Source of the DNA: a virus
DNA length: 30,339 nucleotides
Strand: one strand, 5' to 3'
IMG/VR virus record: IMGVR_UViG_3300045454_000009
Span: 1 to 30,339 of that record
In this document: positions 7,040 through 14,506 of the stretch, piece after piece
How the letters are laid out: each line of letters starts with the position of its first letter
Position numbering within the stretch: position 1 is the first letter of the stretch
Program-made: the position numbers and the translations under genes
Notes under the pieces: model-generated
What the model saw: only the letters and a program-made list of their open reading frames with translations
Database searches by the model: none
What the model was told of the DNA's origin: nothing

Positions 7040-7351
7040 ATGCCGCGCGCCAGTTTCCGAGTTTGCCGAGTTTGCCGGGGTCTTCATGACCTCGCCGAAC
7101 CGTGGCCGGAAGCCTGCGAGGCCCACTATCCGAACGCTTTCGGCGCAGGCCCCATGGTCATCGGAGATTCTATCGCCCCGTTCCGGTCCATGGCCGACGG
7201 GAAGATTTACGAATCCAAGAGCCAGTACCGGGCCGACCTGAAAGCGCGCGGCCTCGTGGAAGTCGGGAACGAGAAGGTGACGGCCAAGCCCGCCGCCCTC
7301 CCGCCCGTCCGCGAAACTCTCCGACAAACCCGTCAACAGCTGGGGTTCTGA
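7040..7351 (+). CDS. Small phage protein with Cys-pair N-terminus, 103 aa
   Basis: The N-terminus contains a possible metal-binding cluster (CRVCRGLHDLAEPWPEACEA, a CxxC plus a later Cys and His). The C-terminal half contains the phrase MADGKIYESKSQYRADLKAR followed by GLVEVGNEKV, a pattern I associate with small proteins encoded near scaffold/capsid genes in podoviruses. Function is not known. It has a good ribosome site and is 7 nt upstream of the scaffold gene, so the two share a transcript. Confidence 0.75.
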   Translation: MPRASFRVCRVCRGLHDLAEPWPEACEAHYPNAFGAGPMVIGDSIAPFRSMADGKIYESKSQYRADLKARGLVEVGNEKVTAKPAALPPVRETLRQTRQQLGF

Positions 7352-7358
7352 GGAGAGC

Positions 7359-8585
7359 ATGGCCGATCATCCGAGTGTCCGCGAAAGCCTTGAGGCGACG
7401 ATGGCGTCCCTCAAGGATACCGAAACCGACCCGCTGACCCCGGAGCCGGAAACCGGCGCTGCGCCCGATGCCGGCGACGCCCCGGAGCCCAAGGCCACGA
7501 GCGCCCCGGCTGATCCCCTGGCCGCGAAGGCTGCGGAGATCGAGCCAGACGCCAACGGTCGCCTGCGTGACCCGACAGGCAAGTTTGCGCCCAAAACGGC
7601 GCCCGACCCCAACACCTCGGAGGGCGCGAAGCCGGCCGATGCCGCCGCCCCGACCGAAGACCAGAAATCCGAGCCCGCAACGCCGGCGCCCACGGAAGCC
7701 CAGGGAACTGAGCCGATCCGTGTCCCGCCGTCTTTGCCCGCAGCTGTGAAGGCGAAGTTCGCAACCCTCGACAAGGACGTCCAAGCGGCGTTCACCAAGC
7801 TTGAGGACAGCGTTCAGACCTCCAAGGCCGAGTGGGGAAAGAAAGGCGAACGGCTCAACCGCTTCGATGAGATTCTTGGGCCACGCCGAGAACAGCTCGC
7901 GATCCGCGGCATTGATGAGTTCCAGGCCATCCAGACGCTGTTCGCGGCGCAGGACTTGCTGGACCGCAATCCCGTGAACGGGCTTCTTGAGCTTGCCCGG
8001 TCCTACGGAGTGGCCCCTGCGCAGTTGGCGCAGGCTCTTGGACAGTCGCCTTCCGGCGGCCACTTCCAGGGAGGCCCGGGGCAGTCGAACCCCGGCGCGG
8101 TCCCGGATCTGGCGAGCGCCCTGAAGCCGGTCCTTGAGCCGCTGCAACGGCAGGTCCAGACCCTTCAGCAACAGATCGAATCCGAGAAGCAGACTTCCGC
8201 CCAAAGCATGGTCGAGGAGTTCGCGTCACGGTCTGAGAACATGTACTTCGAGAATGTCCGTGAGGACGTCGCGGTGCTGATCGAGACCGGAAGGGCCAAG
8301 ACCCTTCAGGACGCCTACGACATGGCCTGCTGGATGAACCCGGAAATCCGCGAACTCCGCCAGGCCGAAACGGTCAAGGCTGCGAGCGATGCGGCGGCCC
8401 GGGCACAAGCCGAAGCGGCCAAGAAGGCCGAAGCGGCGGCGCGGGAGAAAGCAAGATCGGCAGCGACTGCGGCGGGGTCTGTCACCGGGGCACCGGCGCC
8501 GGGCGCACAAGCGCCGGCCGGGCCTCCAGGTTCCGTCCGCGACACCCTGGTAGCCGCCATGCGAGAGCACGGCATGCAGGTGTGA
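7359..8585 (+). CDS. Capsid scaffolding protein
   Basis: The 408-residue product lies immediately upstream of the major capsid gene, as scaffolds do. It has a disordered Ala/Pro/Glu-rich N-terminal ~130 residues, a helical middle beginning VPPSLPAAVKAKFATLDKDV, and a Gln-rich helix (LKPVLEPLQRQVQTLQQQIE). A long alanine/lysine coiled-coil follows near 345-375, and the tail is Gly/Pro-rich. This composition is typical of podovirus scaffolds, which assist procapsid assembly and then leave. The start has GAGGAG 4 nt upstream. No protease motif was seen. Confidence 0.8.
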   Translation: MADHPSVRESLEATMASLKDTETDPLTPEPETGAAPDAGDAPEPKATSAPADPLAAKAAEIEPDANGRLRDPTGKFAPKTAPDPNTSEGAKPADAAAPTEDQKSEPATPAPTEAQGTEPIRVPPSLPAAVKAKFATLDKDVQAAFTKLEDSVQTSKAEWGKKGERLNRFDEILGPRREQLAIRGIDEFQAIQTLFAAQDLLDRNPVNGLLELARSYGVAPAQLAQALGQSPSGGHFQGGPGQSNPGAVPDLASALKPVLEPLQRQVQTLQQQIESEKQTSAQSMVEEFASRSENMYFENVREDVAVLIETGRAKTLQDAYDMACWMNPEIRELRQAETVKAASDAAARAQAEAAKKAEAAAREKARSAATAAGSVTGAPAPGAQAPAGPPGSVRDTLVAAMREHGMQV

Positions 8586-8622
8586 TCGCCCAGCGTCCCT
8601 GAGGGGACATGGAGCGTGACAG

Positions 8623-9594
8623 ATGGCCTCTCCCGGCCTTTCCGAAATCGTCACGACCACCCTGCGCAACCGTAGCGGGGTGATCGCTGACAACATGTCG
8701 AAGAACAACGCGATCCTCATGCGTCTGTCGAAGAGGGGCAAGGTCAAGCCCGTCTCCGGCGGTCGGACGATCGTGCAAGAGCTGAGCTACGCCGAGAACT
8801 CGACCTTCCAGCGCTACTCCGGCTACGAGACCCTGAACGTCAGCCCGTCTGACGTCATCTCGGCTGCCGAATTCGACTGGAAGCAGGCCTCGGTCGCCGT
8901 GACCATCAGTGGTCTGGAGCAAGCCCAGAACTCCGGCCCCGACGCGCTGCTCGACCTGCTCGACAGCCGCATCGAGGTCGCTGAGAAGACGATGCAGAAC
9001 AACCTTTCCGAGGACATGTACTCGGACGGGACGGCGTCGTCGGGCAAGCAGATCGGCGGTCTTCAGCTCCTGGTGGCCGACACTGTGTCCTCGGGCACGG
9101 TTGGCGGCATCAACCAGGGGACCTACACCTTCTGGCGCAACCAGACGTTCCACGCCACGACCGAGATTTCCTCGGCTGTGAGCGCCGCGAACATCCAGCG
9201 CTGCATGAACACCCTCTACCTGCGGTGCATGCGCCAGTCGGACAAGACCGACCTGATCATGGCCGACACCAACTACTACCAGTTCTACTGGGCGTCGTTG
9301 CAGGCCATCCAGCGCATCACCTCTGACGAGATGGCGTCCGCGGGCTTTACGAGCCTGAAGTTCATGAACGCTGACGTTGTCGCTGACGGCGGCATCGGCG
9401 GCGGTTGCCCCAGCAACCACATGTACTTTCTTAACACGGACTACCTCTTCTGGCGCCCGCACCGGGACCGGAACATGGTGCCGCTCGACACGGTCCGGTC
9501 GCTGAACCAGGACGCCACCGTGCAGCTGATCATCTGGATGGGGAACATGACCGCATCCAACCGTCAGCTTCAGGGCGTGATCTACCAGACCTAA
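8623..9594 (+). CDS. Major capsid protein
   Basis: The 323-residue product follows the scaffold gene and has the expected length for a podovirus major capsid protein. The N-terminus (LSEIVTTTLRNRSGVIADNM, then NNAILMRL) is characteristic of a podovirus capsid group assumed to have the HK97 fold. An E-loop-like region lies around 45-80 (SGGRTIVQELSYAENSTFQR). A long central 'spine'-like helix region (DALLDLLDSRIEVAEKTMQN) and a C-terminal beta-rich part ending in GNMTASNRQLQGVIYQT follow. It assembles the icosahedral head. GGAG lies 9 nt upstream of the ATG. Family membership is judged by eye. Confidence 0.85.
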   Translation: MASPGLSEIVTTTLRNRSGVIADNMSKNNAILMRLSKRGKVKPVSGGRTIVQELSYAENSTFQRYSGYETLNVSPSDVISAAEFDWKQASVAVTISGLEQAQNSGPDALLDLLDSRIEVAEKTMQNNLSEDMYSDGTASSGKQIGGLQLLVADTVSSGTVGGINQGTYTFWRNQTFHATTEISSAVSAANIQRCMNTLYLRCMRQSDKTDLIMADTNYYQFYWASLQAIQRITSDEMASAGFTSLKFMNADVVADGGIGGGCPSNHMYFLNTDYLFWRPHRDRNMVPLDTVRSLNQDATVQLIIWMGNMTASNRQLQGVIYQT

Positions 9595-9613
9595 GCGTCG
9601 GCTCTGAACCAGT

Positions 9614-9639
9614 CCCGCGGTTGCGTGATGCGCCGCGGG
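9614..9639 (+). terminator. Hairpin between capsid and decoration genes (possible partial terminator or attenuator)
   Basis: CCCGCGG (9614-9620) and CCGCGGG (9633-9639) can form a 7-bp GC stem with a 12-nt loop. No T-tract follows, so it would be a pause, RNA-processing or mRNA-stability element rather than a full terminator. Its place just after the capsid stop suggests tuning of capsid versus downstream expression. Confidence 0.35.
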
Positions 9640-9673
9640 GCTACCGCTCAAACTGAACAAGGAGGGCCATCCC

Positions 9674-9967
9674 ATGGCCGCCAATACTTCCGCAGAGGTG
9701 TTCAGCGTCGACCCGCTCCTGGGCTTCGACGTTGGCGAAGTGTCCTCGACCCCGTCTCAGCGTCTCAAGACGAAGTTCACGGGATCGGATGGATACGTCT
9801 ACATGTACGTCCAGGCCAACGAGGCGATTGGTTCCGTCGGAACCGTTGTGATCACCTCGGCCGGCTCGGCTTCGACCGACTCCGGGTCGGCGGGCTGGAC
9901 CGCGAATGCTCCCGGCGGCGCTGCCGCAGGTGAGTATTTCTGGGCGCGTCGCACGTCGCTCGCCTAA
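9674..9967 (+). CDS. Probable capsid decoration or head-associated protein, 97 aa
   Basis: The gene directly follows the major capsid gene and has a very strong ribosome site (AAGGAGG), so high expression is expected. The product is small and beta-rich (YVYMYVQANEAIGSVGTVVI), with Gly/Ser/Ala-rich turns and an aromatic C-terminus (GEYFWARRTSLA). Position, size and strong translation fit a decoration or cement protein, but no family is recognised. The strong terminator 20 nt downstream ends the capsid transcript here. Confidence 0.6.
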   Translation: MAANTSAEVFSVDPLLGFDVGEVSSTPSQRLKTKFTGSDGYVYMYVQANEAIGSVGTVVITSAGSASTDSGSAGWTANAPGGAAAGEYFWARRTSLA

Positions 9968-9986
9968 GCGCGAACGGCACAGATCG

Positions 9987-10014
9987 GGGCGGGGTCTTCG
10001 GGCCTCGCCCTTTT
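9987..10014 (+). terminator. Strong intrinsic terminator ending the capsid operon
   Basis: A 10-bp stem (GGGCGGGGTC with GGCCTCGCCC, one G-T pair) closes a TTCG tetraloop at 9997-10000 and is followed directly by TTTT. It lies 20 nt after the decoration-protein stop and 15 nt before the next promoter module, so it marks a clean transcription-unit boundary. Confidence 0.85.
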
Positions 10015-10028
10015 CCGTGGGCGCAAAC

Positions 10029-10056
10029 CTGAGAAACCCCCGCGCGGGCGCAACAT
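10029..10056 (+). promoter_or_regulatory. Phage-type promoter for the connector/ejection operon
   Basis: CTGAGA at 10029-10034, 16 nt, CAACAT at 10051-10056. The -10-like box is the weakest of the five. Upstream flank and the bases after the -35-like box (AACCTGAGAAACCC) are identical to the copy at 6993-7006. The predicted start near 10063 gives a ~24-nt leader containing a small hairpin (AGCTTG, GG, CAAGCT) before the ATG at 10087. Confidence 0.5.
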
Positions 10057-10086
10057 GCTCTCGAAGCTTGGGCAAGCTGAGAGCAG

Positions 10087-10449
10087 ATGAGCACCATCAA
10101 CGGTCATGGGGCCAAGCCGCCCCCCGAGGAACCCGCCGCAGAGATTGCGCGGTGGGTCTACGAAGCGAACCTTGAAGAGGGTGACGCCGCCTGGGCGGAC
10201 CTGTCGGATCCGAACCGCGAAGCCCTGACCGACTACGCCCGCGTCTACATCGGGGCTCACGTCCAGTGGCTGTCACAGACCGGCTATCGGATCATCTCGC
10301 CCGACGCGGTGGAGCGCCCGACGTCGCAGGAACAGGCGCTGGCGATGGTGCAGGTCGCGAAGGAATTCTTCGACGCACAGAAGCGCAAGGGGAAGCTGGT
10401 CGGGGCTGTGGCGCCGACGAAGCTGATCCTGCCGAAAGGGGTGCATTGA
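10087..10449 (+). CDS. Hypothetical phage protein, 120 aa
   Basis: This is the first gene of the long operon after the terminator. The soluble, mostly helical product has a Pro-rich N-terminus. A central segment contains EIARWVYEANLEEGDAAWAD and REALTDYARVYIGAHVQWLS, and a lysine-rich helix (AKEFFDAQKRKGKLV) lies near the end. No domain is recognised. Its stop overlaps the next start (TGATG), so translation is coupled to the small membrane protein that follows. Confidence 0.75.
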   Translation: MSTINGHGAKPPPEEPAAEIARWVYEANLEEGDAAWADLSDPNREALTDYARVYIGAHVQWLSQTGYRIISPDAVERPTSQEQALAMVQVAKEFFDAQKRKGKLVGAVAPTKLILPKGVH

Positions 10450-10598
10450 TGTTCGATCTGCACGCCGCGTTGGTGGTCGCAACCGTGTTCGCGGGAGCCG
10501 CGTGGGCCGGGGCGGCCATGTCAGATTGTGGGCCGCTGACGTGGTTCCTGTTCTTCCTCTTCGGCGCCCTCTTCGCCATCCAACAGGGGCTGGCCTGA
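10449..10598 (+). CDS. Small two-helix membrane protein, 49 aa
   Basis: The ATG overlaps the preceding stop and its own stop overlaps the next ATG (TGATG at both ends), which strongly supports translation. The product contains two hydrophobic segments (AALVVATVFAGAAWAGAAM and LTWFLFFLFGALFAI) separated by a short polar turn with one Cys. Size and topology resemble tiny holin-like proteins, but it lies far from the lysis genes, so a role in membrane-associated assembly or entry is equally possible. Confidence 0.65.
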   Translation: MFDLHAALVVATVFAGAAWAGAAMSDCGPLTWFLFFLFGALFAIQQGLA

Positions 10599-10828
10599 TG
10601 GGCGGCATCCCAACCCCCGGCGCGTCGGCCGATATCGTCGCGGCCTCGAAAGTCCGCGCCATGGCTGTCCCGGCTCTGCTTGTGGCGGCATGGGGAAAGG
10701 CGCGCTGGGAAGGCCTTCGCGACGAGATGCAGCGTAGCGCCGAACGCCAGACCGGCCAGCCGCATGTGTGGCGCTCGCGTCACTACAGCGACGTCTATGA
10801 ACTTGTTCCCGTGGGGTCGCCCGAATGA
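10598..10828 (+). CDS. Hypothetical phage protein, 76 aa
   Basis: Start (ATG 10598) and stop are both coupled to their neighbours by 1- to 4-nt overlaps. The product has a hydrophobic N-terminal helix (DIVAASKVRAMAVPALLVAA) and then a basic, aromatic C-terminus (HVWRSRHYSDVYELVPVGSP). Unrecognised. The layout suggests a small soluble or peripherally membrane-bound phage protein. Confidence 0.65.
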   Translation: MGGIPTPGASADIVAASKVRAMAVPALLVAAWGKARWEGLRDEMQRSAERQTGQPHVWRSRHYSDVYELVPVGSPE

Positions 10829-11010
10829 GCAGCGTTCAAGACGAGGTGGTCATGTGGCGCGGGCGCTTGGTGTCAGAGATGACGCGAGACGAGTTGGCGG
10901 CGGCTTTCCAACAGCTGGCGAGGATTCATCGCGACCAAAAGGAGGCGGCGGAAGAGCATTTTACCACGTTCCGACGCTTCCGGGAGGCCAGAATGAGCGG
11001 CCCGCTATGA
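10825..11010 (+). CDS. Hypothetical phage protein, 61 aa
   Basis: A short, highly charged helical protein (TRDELAAAFQQLARIHRDQK, then EEHFTTFRRFREAR) starting at an ATGA overlap with the upstream gene and ending at an ATGA overlap with the glycosyltransferase gene. It probably forms a small coiled coil. No family is recognised. Confidence 0.65.
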   Translation: MSSVQDEVVMWRGRLVSEMTRDELAAAFQQLARIHRDQKEAAEEHFTTFRRFREARMSGPL

Positions 11011-12593
11011 GCAGCGCCCCAGCCCGCGACTCGCGATCCGACACCATTGAGGCCGGAGGGTGCGCGCCCCCGATCCTCACCGAGACCCCCATGCGGGTGA
11101 ACATCGTCTGCGTGAACGTCGATGCGTACTACGACATGGAATATGTCGAAGTGCTCTTTGACATGGTCCTGCGCAACGCCAGCCGCACGACGCACGAACT
11201 GGCCTTCTGGTGCATCACCGACCGGCCAGACGAGTTGCCCAAGGGCGTGAACCCGATCCTGTCTGACCCAAACCTTCCGGGGTGGTGGCAGAAGCTCTAC
11301 TGTTTCTCGCCCGACATGCCCTGGCAGGAAGGCGAGCGGGTCATTCAACTTGACCTTGATATCGCGGTCACCGGGCGGCTTGAAGACCTCCTCGACACCA
11401 AGGGGATCATCCGCGACTGGCATTGGGAAGGCGCGAAGAACACCTCCGTCATGTCGTGGGACCACGGCGAGCACCGGGGCGCATGGGAGCATTTCAGCCG
11501 GTCATTCCTCGATTGGAACCCGGGGCCGCTGATCCCCAAGGCGTGGCTTCCGTCGCACGCCAAGAATGCCGGCGACATGGAATACCTCATGTACGCATCG
11601 GCCATGGGGTGGGACCCGGACCCGTGGGACCACTACCCGGACCCATGGTTCCCGTCGTACCGCAGTTGTCACGCATGGCCGGCGGAAGGCTCAAAGGCGG
11701 TCATCTTCCACGGTCGGCCGAAGCCGCACGAGATCACCGATGGCTGGGTGCCGAATGTCTGGAAGGTCGGCGGCTTCACGTCGCTTCCCGTCATGGGTGG
11801 GGCCAATGTCAGCACCGAACACCTGCTGACCAACGTGCGGTCCGCCGTCCAGCGCGACCTTGAATGGTTCACCGGCTTTGGCCCGCACAATGGTCGTGCG
11901 GTTCTCGTGGCGGGCGGCCCGTCGGCAAGGGAGCGGATCTCCGAAATCCGGGCGCACTACAAGCGCGGGGCCAAGGTCATCACAGTAAATAACGCCTGGC
12001 GGATGATGGCCGAGGCGGGGATCAAGCCGCATGCCCACGTCATGCTGGACGCGAGGCCGGAGAACGCCGACTTCGTGAAGGACGCCCCGGACGGCGTTCG
12101 CTACCTGATCGCCAGCCAGTGCCACCCGGATGTGTTCGACGCCCTGGCCGGTAAGGAAGTCGTGGTCTGGCACAACGGCTTTGGCGACAATGCGGAAATG
12201 AAGGAAGCGCTCGCCCCCTGGTGGGGTGAGGGACCGAACCAGAAGCCCTGCGTCCTCGTGCCGGGCGGGGGGACGGTGGGCCTCCGCACGCTCTGGCTCC
12301 TGACCTTCTCCGGCTTCCGCACGGTCCATGTGTACGGCATGGACTCCAGCTACGCCGACGACGGCAAGCATCACGCCTATGCGCAGGCGCTCAACGACAC
12401 CGACCAGACGATTGAAGTGGTCATGGGGGGCAAGCGCTACCGGGCCGCCCTCTGGATGGTCAGGCAGGCGAACGAATTCCGGGAGACGTGGCGCGCGCTG
12501 AAGGACGAGGGCGTGACCGTCCACGTCCACGGAAGCGGCCTGATCCCCGATATGGCCAAGCGCCTTCGGTCTGACGAGAGGGCCGCCGCATGA
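11007..12593 (+). CDS. Glycosyltransferase-like / DUF115 fusion protein
   Basis: The 528-residue product appears to have two domains. Residues ~29-260 look like a GT-A glycosyltransferase: MRVNIVCVNVDAYYDMEYVE at the start, and VIQLDLDIAV with a DLD metal/nucleotide-sugar motif at 116-118. Residues ~295-500 match the DUF115 (MAF/MptE-like) pattern: VLVAGGPSARE, VITVNNAWRMM, PHAHVMLDARPENADFV and a late GMDSSYADD. MAF-type DUF115 proteins transfer nonulosonic acids to flagellin. It probably sugar-modifies a virion or host surface protein. The start at 11007 couples to the upstream stop; an ATG at 11091 begins right at the conserved domain and is an alternative. An FkbM methyltransferase follows with a 4-nt overlap. 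Confidence 0.8.
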   Translation: MSSAPARDSRSDTIEAGGCAPPILTETPMRVNIVCVNVDAYYDMEYVEVLFDMVLRNASRTTHELAFWCITDRPDELPKGVNPILSDPNLPGWWQKLYCFSPDMPWQEGERVIQLDLDIAVTGRLEDLLDTKGIIRDWHWEGAKNTSVMSWDHGEHRGAWEHFSRSFLDWNPGPLIPKAWLPSHAKNAGDMEYLMYASAMGWDPDPWDHYPDPWFPSYRSCHAWPAEGSKAVIFHGRPKPHEITDGWVPNVWKVGGFTSLPVMGGANVSTEHLLTNVRSAVQRDLEWFTGFGPHNGRAVLVAGGPSARERISEIRAHYKRGAKVITVNNAWRMMAEAGIKPHAHVMLDARPENADFVKDAPDGVRYLIASQCHPDVFDALAGKEVVVWHNGFGDNAEMKEALAPWWGEGPNQKPCVLVPGGGTVGLRTLWLLTFSGFRTVHVYGMDSSYADDGKHHAYAQALNDTDQTIEVVMGGKRYRAALWMVRQANEFRETWRALKDEGVTVHVHGSGLIPDMAKRLRSDERAAA

Positions 12594-13234
12594 AGCCGAT
12601 TGTCCAGCATGACGGGGTGTGGTGGCCGGAAGACGACGTGACCGCCCGGACCATTGTCGGCGGGGACTGCCTGTCGGACGTGCGGGAGTTCCTGACCCAT
12701 GTGCCCGAACGGGACGTGGTGATCCAGGCGGGCGGGAACGTGGGCCTTTACCCCGCCGCCCTGGCCGACCACTTCAGCATGGTCGCCACCTTCGAGCCCG
12801 ACCCGACCAATTGGGAGTGCCTGCAGCGGAACGTGAAGGCCCGCGACCCTCTCCGCCGCGTCGTGGCGACGCAGGCCGGCCTCGGAGCCGAAGTCGGGTT
12901 CTGCGCCCCGCACGAGGTCCACAAGAACAACTGCGCCGCCCATCGGGTCGACTACGGGACCGGCGATGTTCCGGCGACCACCATTGACGCGCTCAACCTC
13001 GCCAAGTGCTCCGCAATCTGGCTGGACATCGAAGGCGGGGAACACTTCGCCCTGATCGGCGGGGCCAAGACCATTGAGCGGTTCAATCCGACCATCGTGA
13101 TCGAGGACAAGGGCCTCGAAACCACCTTCTACGGCGTTCCGCGCGGCGCGATGCACGGGTGGCTTGCCGAGCGCGGATACCAGCCTGTCGCCCGTCTTGG
13201 GCGCTGGGACACCGTTTTCAGGAGAGCGAGATGA
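12590..13234 (+). CDS. FkbM-family SAM-dependent methyltransferase
   Basis: The 214-residue product carries a class-I methyltransferase glycine motif (VVIQAGGNVGLYPAALA, near 42-58) and an acidic motif II (VATFEPDPTNWECLQRNV). It also has the FkbM-type late segment (ATTIDALN, then IWLDIEGGEHFALIGGA). FkbM enzymes O-methylate sugars or small molecules and are often next to glycosyltransferases. The coupling (ATGA overlap) to the GT/DUF115 gene suggests it methylates the transferred sugar. The usual Asp of the first motif is replaced by Gln (IQAGGN), so its SAM binding may differ slightly. Confidence 0.82.
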   Translation: MKPIVQHDGVWWPEDDVTARTIVGGDCLSDVREFLTHVPERDVVIQAGGNVGLYPAALADHFSMVATFEPDPTNWECLQRNVKARDPLRRVVATQAGLGAEVGFCAPHEVHKNNCAAHRVDYGTGDVPATTIDALNLAKCSAIWLDIEGGEHFALIGGAKTIERFNPTIVIEDKGLETTFYGVPRGAMHGWLAERGYQPVARLGRWDTVFRRAR

Positions 13235-13497
13235 GTGGACGTCTGGACCACGAGGCCAACGCTAGAGTGTGGGCCAACCAAGGGATGATCGGGGGCGGCG
13301 GCCTCCTGTCGGCCACTACGCGTCCGACCCCAGCCGAGGACGTGATCGAGGCGGTGACTCGGCTCAATCGCGCTCTGGCCGACGTCGCCAAGGCGGGCTG
13401 GCTGGTCAGCCTCTCAGTCGACGAACAACGCCCATCATTCGCGGGGGAGGGCGCTGTCGTGCCCGTCGTCCGCGCCAACCTCCAGAAGCAGGTCTGA
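13231..13497 (+). CDS. Hypothetical phage protein, 88 aa
   Basis: The ATG overlaps the FkbM stop (ATGA) and has a good Shine-Dalgarno (AGGAGAG). The product shows a glycine-rich loop (NQGMIGGGGLLSATTRP), then an amphipathic helix (AEDVIEAVTRLNRALADVAK) and a beta-like C-terminus (VVPVVRANLQKQV). No function is recognised. It is within the connector operon. Confidence 0.7.
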   Translation: MSGRLDHEANARVWANQGMIGGGGLLSATTRPTPAEDVIEAVTRLNRALADVAKAGWLVSLSVDEQRPSFAGEGAVVPVVRANLQKQV

Positions 13498-13499
13498 CC

Positions 13500-14078
13500 A
13501 TGTCCTTCACCGACGCACCCGAGTTCGACACCTCCGCCCGCGACCGCGACGGCGCCATCCCCCGGTTCTTCATGGACACCATCCAGGACAAGGCCCGGTC
13601 CGAAGCCGAGGGCGTGCCCCGCTTCATCGACGTGGAGATGGTCGAGGTCATCATTCCCGGTGACCGGCTCAACACCCCGACGTTCATCGTCGGCGAGCGC
13701 CACCGGAAGCGCTGGCCGAAGCAATACGCCGCGTTCAAGGCCGACCAGGAAGCCCCGGTTGACGGAACGCCCATCGACCAACTGCCCGGCGTCACCAAGA
13801 GCCAAGTTCAGGAACTGGCCTATTTCCACGTCCGCACCATCGAGGCGCTGGCCAACCTGTCCGACGAGCAGATGGGCAAGGTCATGCCCATGGGCGGCCG
13901 GCAGATGCGCGAGAAGGCCCAGCGGTGGGTCAAGAACGCAGAGGGCGACGCCGGTAACGAACGGCTGGCCGCTGAGAACCGCCGTCTGGAGGACAATATG
14001 ACCCTCATGAAGCAGCAGATGGAAGACATGCAGCGCCAGATGGCGGAGATGGCGACGCAGGCGAAGGGCGCGGACTGA
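13500..14078 (+). CDS. Conserved podovirus structural-region protein with C-terminal coiled coil, 192 aa
   Basis: The N-terminal ~90 residues contain a conserved-looking segment (FIDVEMVEVIIPGDRLNTPT, then RHRKRWPKQYAAFK). A helix-hairpin-like region follows (IDQLPGVTKSQVQELAYFHV, then TIEALANLSDEQM). The last ~45 residues are a strong heptad coiled coil (ERLAAENRRLEDNMTLMKQQ). The middle resembles the 'gvt..Q...L...gi.Tv..La' motif of helix-hairpin-helix proteins. Such proteins sit between capsid and adaptor genes in related phages with unknown role. The start at 13500 (AGG a few nt upstream) fits the gene spacing better than upstream ATGs in the same frame. Confidence 0.75.
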   Translation: MSFTDAPEFDTSARDRDGAIPRFFMDTIQDKARSEAEGVPRFIDVEMVEVIIPGDRLNTPTFIVGERHRKRWPKQYAAFKADQEAPVDGTPIDQLPGVTKSQVQELAYFHVRTIEALANLSDEQMGKVMPMGGRQMREKAQRWVKNAEGDAGNERLAAENRRLEDNMTLMKQQMEDMQRQMAEMATQAKGAD

Positions 14079-14080
14079 TC

Positions 14081-14506
14081 ATGGACCCGCGCACCGTCAA
14101 CCGTGACCGGAACATGCTGCCTCAGGTCGGCCCGAAGTTCTTTCGGGACGGCGATGCGGTGATGTTCGAATTCGTCATCGACTCGGGGAACGTGATCGGA
14201 CCCCGGGAGGCGACGCGCGGCGACCAGGCGAAACACCCCACGGCGTGGTCGGCGTTCGTCGAGGCGGGCGGGTTGGACCCGCTGGACCGGGACGGCCAAG
14301 GCGGGATTGGCGGGAGCCTCCCGGTAGAGAGCCAAGAGGTCGTCCCGGTCGAAGCCGCACCGGAGCCGCCTGCGTTCGTAGTGGCGAGCGAGGACGAGCC
14401 GGAGGGCGTGCGTCCCGCGACCGAGGCGGAAATCGCAGAGCGCTTCACCCCGGCGGACGAACCCGCGCCCAAGCGCAAATACACCCGCCGCAAGGTTGAC
14501 GCATGA
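14081..14506 (+). CDS. Hypothetical phage protein with disordered basic tail, 141 aa
   Basis: The ATG is 2 nt after the previous stop and its own stop overlaps the next gene (ATGA). The N-terminal ~55 residues look folded (FFRDGDAVMFEFVIDSGNVI, then RGDQAKHPTAWSAF). The rest is Pro/Glu-rich and probably disordered, finishing with a basic patch (KRKYTRRKV). Unrecognised; perhaps a head-associated or DNA-contacting minor protein. Confidence 0.7.
   Translation: MDPRTVNRDRNMLPQVGPKFFRDGDAVMFEFVIDSGNVIGPREATRGDQAKHPTAWSAFVEAGGLDPLDRDGQGGIGGSLPVESQEVVPVEAAPEPPAFVVASEDEPEGVRPATEAEIAERFTPADEPAPKRKYTRRKVDA

Noticed and set aside
7170-8204. Leftward open frame (344 codons) opposite the scaffold gene
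   Set aside because: It is a shadow of the scaffold codons, with repetitive Gly/Arg/Leu translation and no start signal.
8599-8622. CTGAGG upstream of the major capsid gene as a sixth promoter module
   Set aside because: At the required 16-nt spacing there is no -10-like box, and the capsid ATG has a normal Shine-Dalgarno (GGAG).
8482-9684. Leftward open frame (400 codons) across the capsid gene
   Set aside because: It is antisense to the capsid gene; the translation lacks domains and is rich in His/Val/Arg typical of reverse-strand GC-rich frames.
10680-11006. N-terminal extension of the glycosyltransferase-DUF115 gene
   Set aside because: The upstream in-frame codons overlap two coupled small genes and encode low-complexity sequence; the ATG at 11007 overlaps the previous stop and is the more natural start.
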